Source: Elusimicrobiota bacterium
GTDB taxonomy: Bacteria > Elusimicrobiota > Elusimicrobia > UBA1565 > UBA9628
NCBI GenBank assembly: GCA_028717525.1
Contig: JAQUNT010000180.1
Coordinates: 1 to 5,629 of the forward strand
DNA: 5,629 nucleotides
Direction of reading: 5' to 3'
Shown: piece after piece, positions 4,986-5,629 of the stretch
Layout: each line of letters begins with the position of its first letter
Position numbering within the stretch: the first letter of the stretch is position 1
Program-made: the position numbers and the translations under genes
Notes under the pieces: generated by a model
The model's input: only the letters and a program-made list of their open reading frames with translations
What the model was told of the DNA's origin: nothing
The model's database searches: none

Positions 4986-5143
4986 TATGGTTGCCTGTCC
5001 TGGTCTTGATGGTCGGCGCGCATCTGCGCCATGAGTCCATCCACAAGCGACTTCGCCCGCCGCTGCATCTCGCTGTTCTCATCGAGAACCAAGTCCAGGG
5101 CTTCCCAGGATTGCGCCAGGGCGATTCCGGGGTATCCAGGCAA
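4985..5143 (-). CDS. Possible small protein with TTG start (52 aa)
   Basis: The translation LPGYPGIALAQSWEALDLVL, then DENSEMQRRAKSLVDGLMAQ, then MRADHQDQDRQP looks like a real amphipathic helical protein rather than a shadow frame, but I recognise no family. Its only usable start after an in-frame TAG upstream is a TTG at 5143, with AGAGGGG six bases before it. The TTG lies in the spacer of the 17-bp inverted repeat, and one repeat arm encodes its residues 6-12. It sits between the two divergent operons, where phages often place a repressor or antirepressor. At this size it could also be a decayed piece of a longer gene. Confidence 0.45.
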   Translation of the reverse strand: MPGYPGIALAQSWEALDLVLDENSEMQRRAKSLVDGLMAQMRADHQDQDRQP

Positions 5144-5173
5144 GGCCCGCCCCTCTATCGCCCTGGCGCAATC
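5109..5173. repeat. Perfect 17-bp inverted repeat with 31-bp spacer
   Basis: GATTGCGCCAGGGCGAT (5109-5125) is the exact reverse complement of ATCGCCCTGGCGCAATC (5157-5173). After two unpaired positions, four more outer pairs extend it (TCCC 5103-5106 with GGGA 5176-5179). The right arm ends 14 bp before a possible -10 box for the plus-strand operon. It may be a pair of operator sites or an RNA hairpin. Confidence 0.9.
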
Positions 5174-5183
5174 TCGGGAGTCC

Positions 5184-5192
5184 TGCTACACT
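5184..5192 (+). promoter_or_regulatory. Possible extended -10 of the small-gene operon
   Basis: TGCTACACT fits an extended -10 (TGnTAnAnT-like, four of six -10 bases). Its expected start point (about 5199-5200) falls on the ATG-ATG at 5198-5203. The message would then be leaderless or nearly so, which would explain the lack of a well-spaced Shine-Dalgarno. No clear -35 is present; the inverted-repeat arm occupies that place. Confidence 0.25.
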
Positions 5193-5197
5193 TGGAG

Positions 5198-5317
5198 ATG
5201 ATGACTCCCCGCCAATGGCTTGCGGAGCTGCGGAGGGTGAACGAGGACCTTGGGCGACCAGAGGACAATGAGCCGGTTGACGCCCTTCTGGCGGTTCTGC
5301 CCCCTGACAAGACCTGA
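5198..5317 (+). CDS. Small early phage protein (39 aa)
   Basis: Unrecognised. The protein MMTPRQWLAELRRVNEDLGR followed by an acidic stretch (PEDNEPVDALLAVLPPDKT) looks like one amphipathic helix plus a short acidic tail. It starts at one of two tandem ATGs (5198 or 5201). GGAG touches the first, so the second (three bases away) or a leaderless start is equally possible, and a TTG at 5192 is in frame. Its TGA is immediately followed by the ATG of the next gene (TGAATG), which points to translational coupling. It opens the plus-strand operon that diverges from the replication genes. Confidence 0.55.
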   Translation: MMTPRQWLAELRRVNEDLGRPEDNEPVDALLAVLPPDKT

Positions 5318-5488
5318 ATGAAGGCACTCCCTCCGTCTCATCAACAGCTCGAAACGATTCTGGACTCGCCTGACCGGGAGCGCCTTCTTGCTGAAGGGCG
5401 ATGGGGTCAAGAGGTTGCCCGCCTGTGTTACCAATGCCGGGTTGAACTGCGCCAGCAGGACCCGAGCCTGCCGCCCCTTACTGTATGA
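5318..5488 (+). CDS. Small early phage protein with CxxC (56 aa)
   Basis: Unrecognised. It begins MKALPPSHQQLETILDSPDR, continues with a charged helix (ERLLAEGRWGQEVARLCYQC, containing a CYQC pair) and ends with RVELRQQDPSLPPLTV. One CxxC is too little for a zinc finger alone, though a dimer could share a metal. The ATG directly abuts the previous stop and has no Shine-Dalgarno of its own. The stop overlaps the next ATG as ATGA. The tight packing on both sides supports it as a genuine gene despite its size. Confidence 0.6.
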   Translation: MKALPPSHQQLETILDSPDRERLLAEGRWGQEVARLCYQCRVELRQQDPSLPPLTV

Positions 5489-5610
5489 CGAACGGCGAAG
5501 TGATGGAGATGCTTCGGAAGGCTGATGAGAAACCTCATCGCCTTCAGGGGACCCCGCCTTGCCTGCCTCCGCTTCGCCCCGAAGGGCAACCGCCCGACGG
5601 GAGGAACTGA
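5485..5610 (+). CDS. Small early phage protein, Pro-rich tail (41 aa)
   Basis: Unrecognised. A short helix (MTNGEVMEMLRKADEKPHRL) is followed by a Pro/Gly-rich tail (PPCLPPLRPEGQPPDGRN) that is probably disordered. The only support is the ATGA overlap with the previous gene, the same-strand packing and a stop just before another start. There is no ribosome site apart from coupling. It could be a chance frame in GC-rich DNA. Confidence 0.45.
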   Translation: MTNGEVMEMLRKADEKPHRLQGTPPCLPPLRPEGQPPDGRN

Positions 5611-5616
5611 ACCGCA

Positions 5617-5629
5617 ATGAAGTCAACCC
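5617..5629 (+). CDS. Start of a further plus-strand gene, cut by the window edge
   Basis: Only MKST is visible. GGAGG at 5600-5604 lies 12 bases before the ATG, a long but usable spacing, and the previous stop is 6 bp upstream. Nothing can be said of its product. Confidence 0.35.

Noticed and set aside
4830..5009. Integrase fragment suggested by an SVRTYFRWLDFDKARG-like plus-strand translation
   Set aside because: No catalytic Arg/His/Tyr motifs and no continuation in any frame. It is part of a frame that mostly shadows the HTH gene.
5186..5626. 146-codon minus-strand open frame
   Set aside because: It has low-complexity Ser/Arg-rich translation and lies opposite the coupled plus-strand small genes, which have better junction evidence.

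Overview
The window looks like the early (replication and regulation) region of a temperate, lambda-like phage or prophage. The host is a GC-rich bacterium whose lineage I cannot name from this sequence. No tRNA, rRNA, IS element or CRISPR array was found. No integrase, capsid, portal or tail gene is visible.

Left edge (1-560): the 3' end of a plus-strand gene for a lipoprotein-like or PEGA-like envelope protein, probably a host flank. It is followed by about 260 bp of convergent intergenic DNA with one terminator-like hairpin. If this is a prophage, its left edge most likely lies here.

Minus-strand replication operon (4690 down to 561): nine tightly packed genes. In order of transcription they are a 57-aa MerR/excisionase-type HTH protein, a 127-aa conserved-looking unknown, an O-like origin-binding protein, a DnaB-family helicase, a small Cys/His zinc-binding protein, a 93-aa unknown, a PD-(D/E)xK (Hjc/VRR-NUC-like) nuclease, a 109-aa phage protein with a GGRxKGTPN start, and a terminal unknown. 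Many junctions are 4-nt (ATGA or GTGA) or 8-nt overlaps, and most starts have a good Shine-Dalgarno. A perfect TATAAT lies 35 bp upstream of the first start codon.

The most interesting structure is inside the O-like gene. Between its N-terminal DNA-binding domain and its C-terminal domain there is a cluster of palindromic 19-bp repeats (3772-3850), directly followed by a roughly 30-bp AT-rich, purine/pyrimidine-skewed stretch (3742-3771). This is the layout of the phage lambda origin within gene O, so I propose it as the origin of this element. The O-like protein would bind it and recruit the DnaB-like helicase encoded next.

Right part (4709-5629): a regulatory region followed by a divergent plus-strand operon of very small genes (39, 56 and 41 aa, then one cut by the window edge) linked by TGAATG and ATGA junctions. 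Between the two transcription units lie a perfect 17-bp inverted repeat with a 31-bp spacer (5109-5173), a possible 52-aa minus-strand gene, and hairpins. This looks like a two-way control region.
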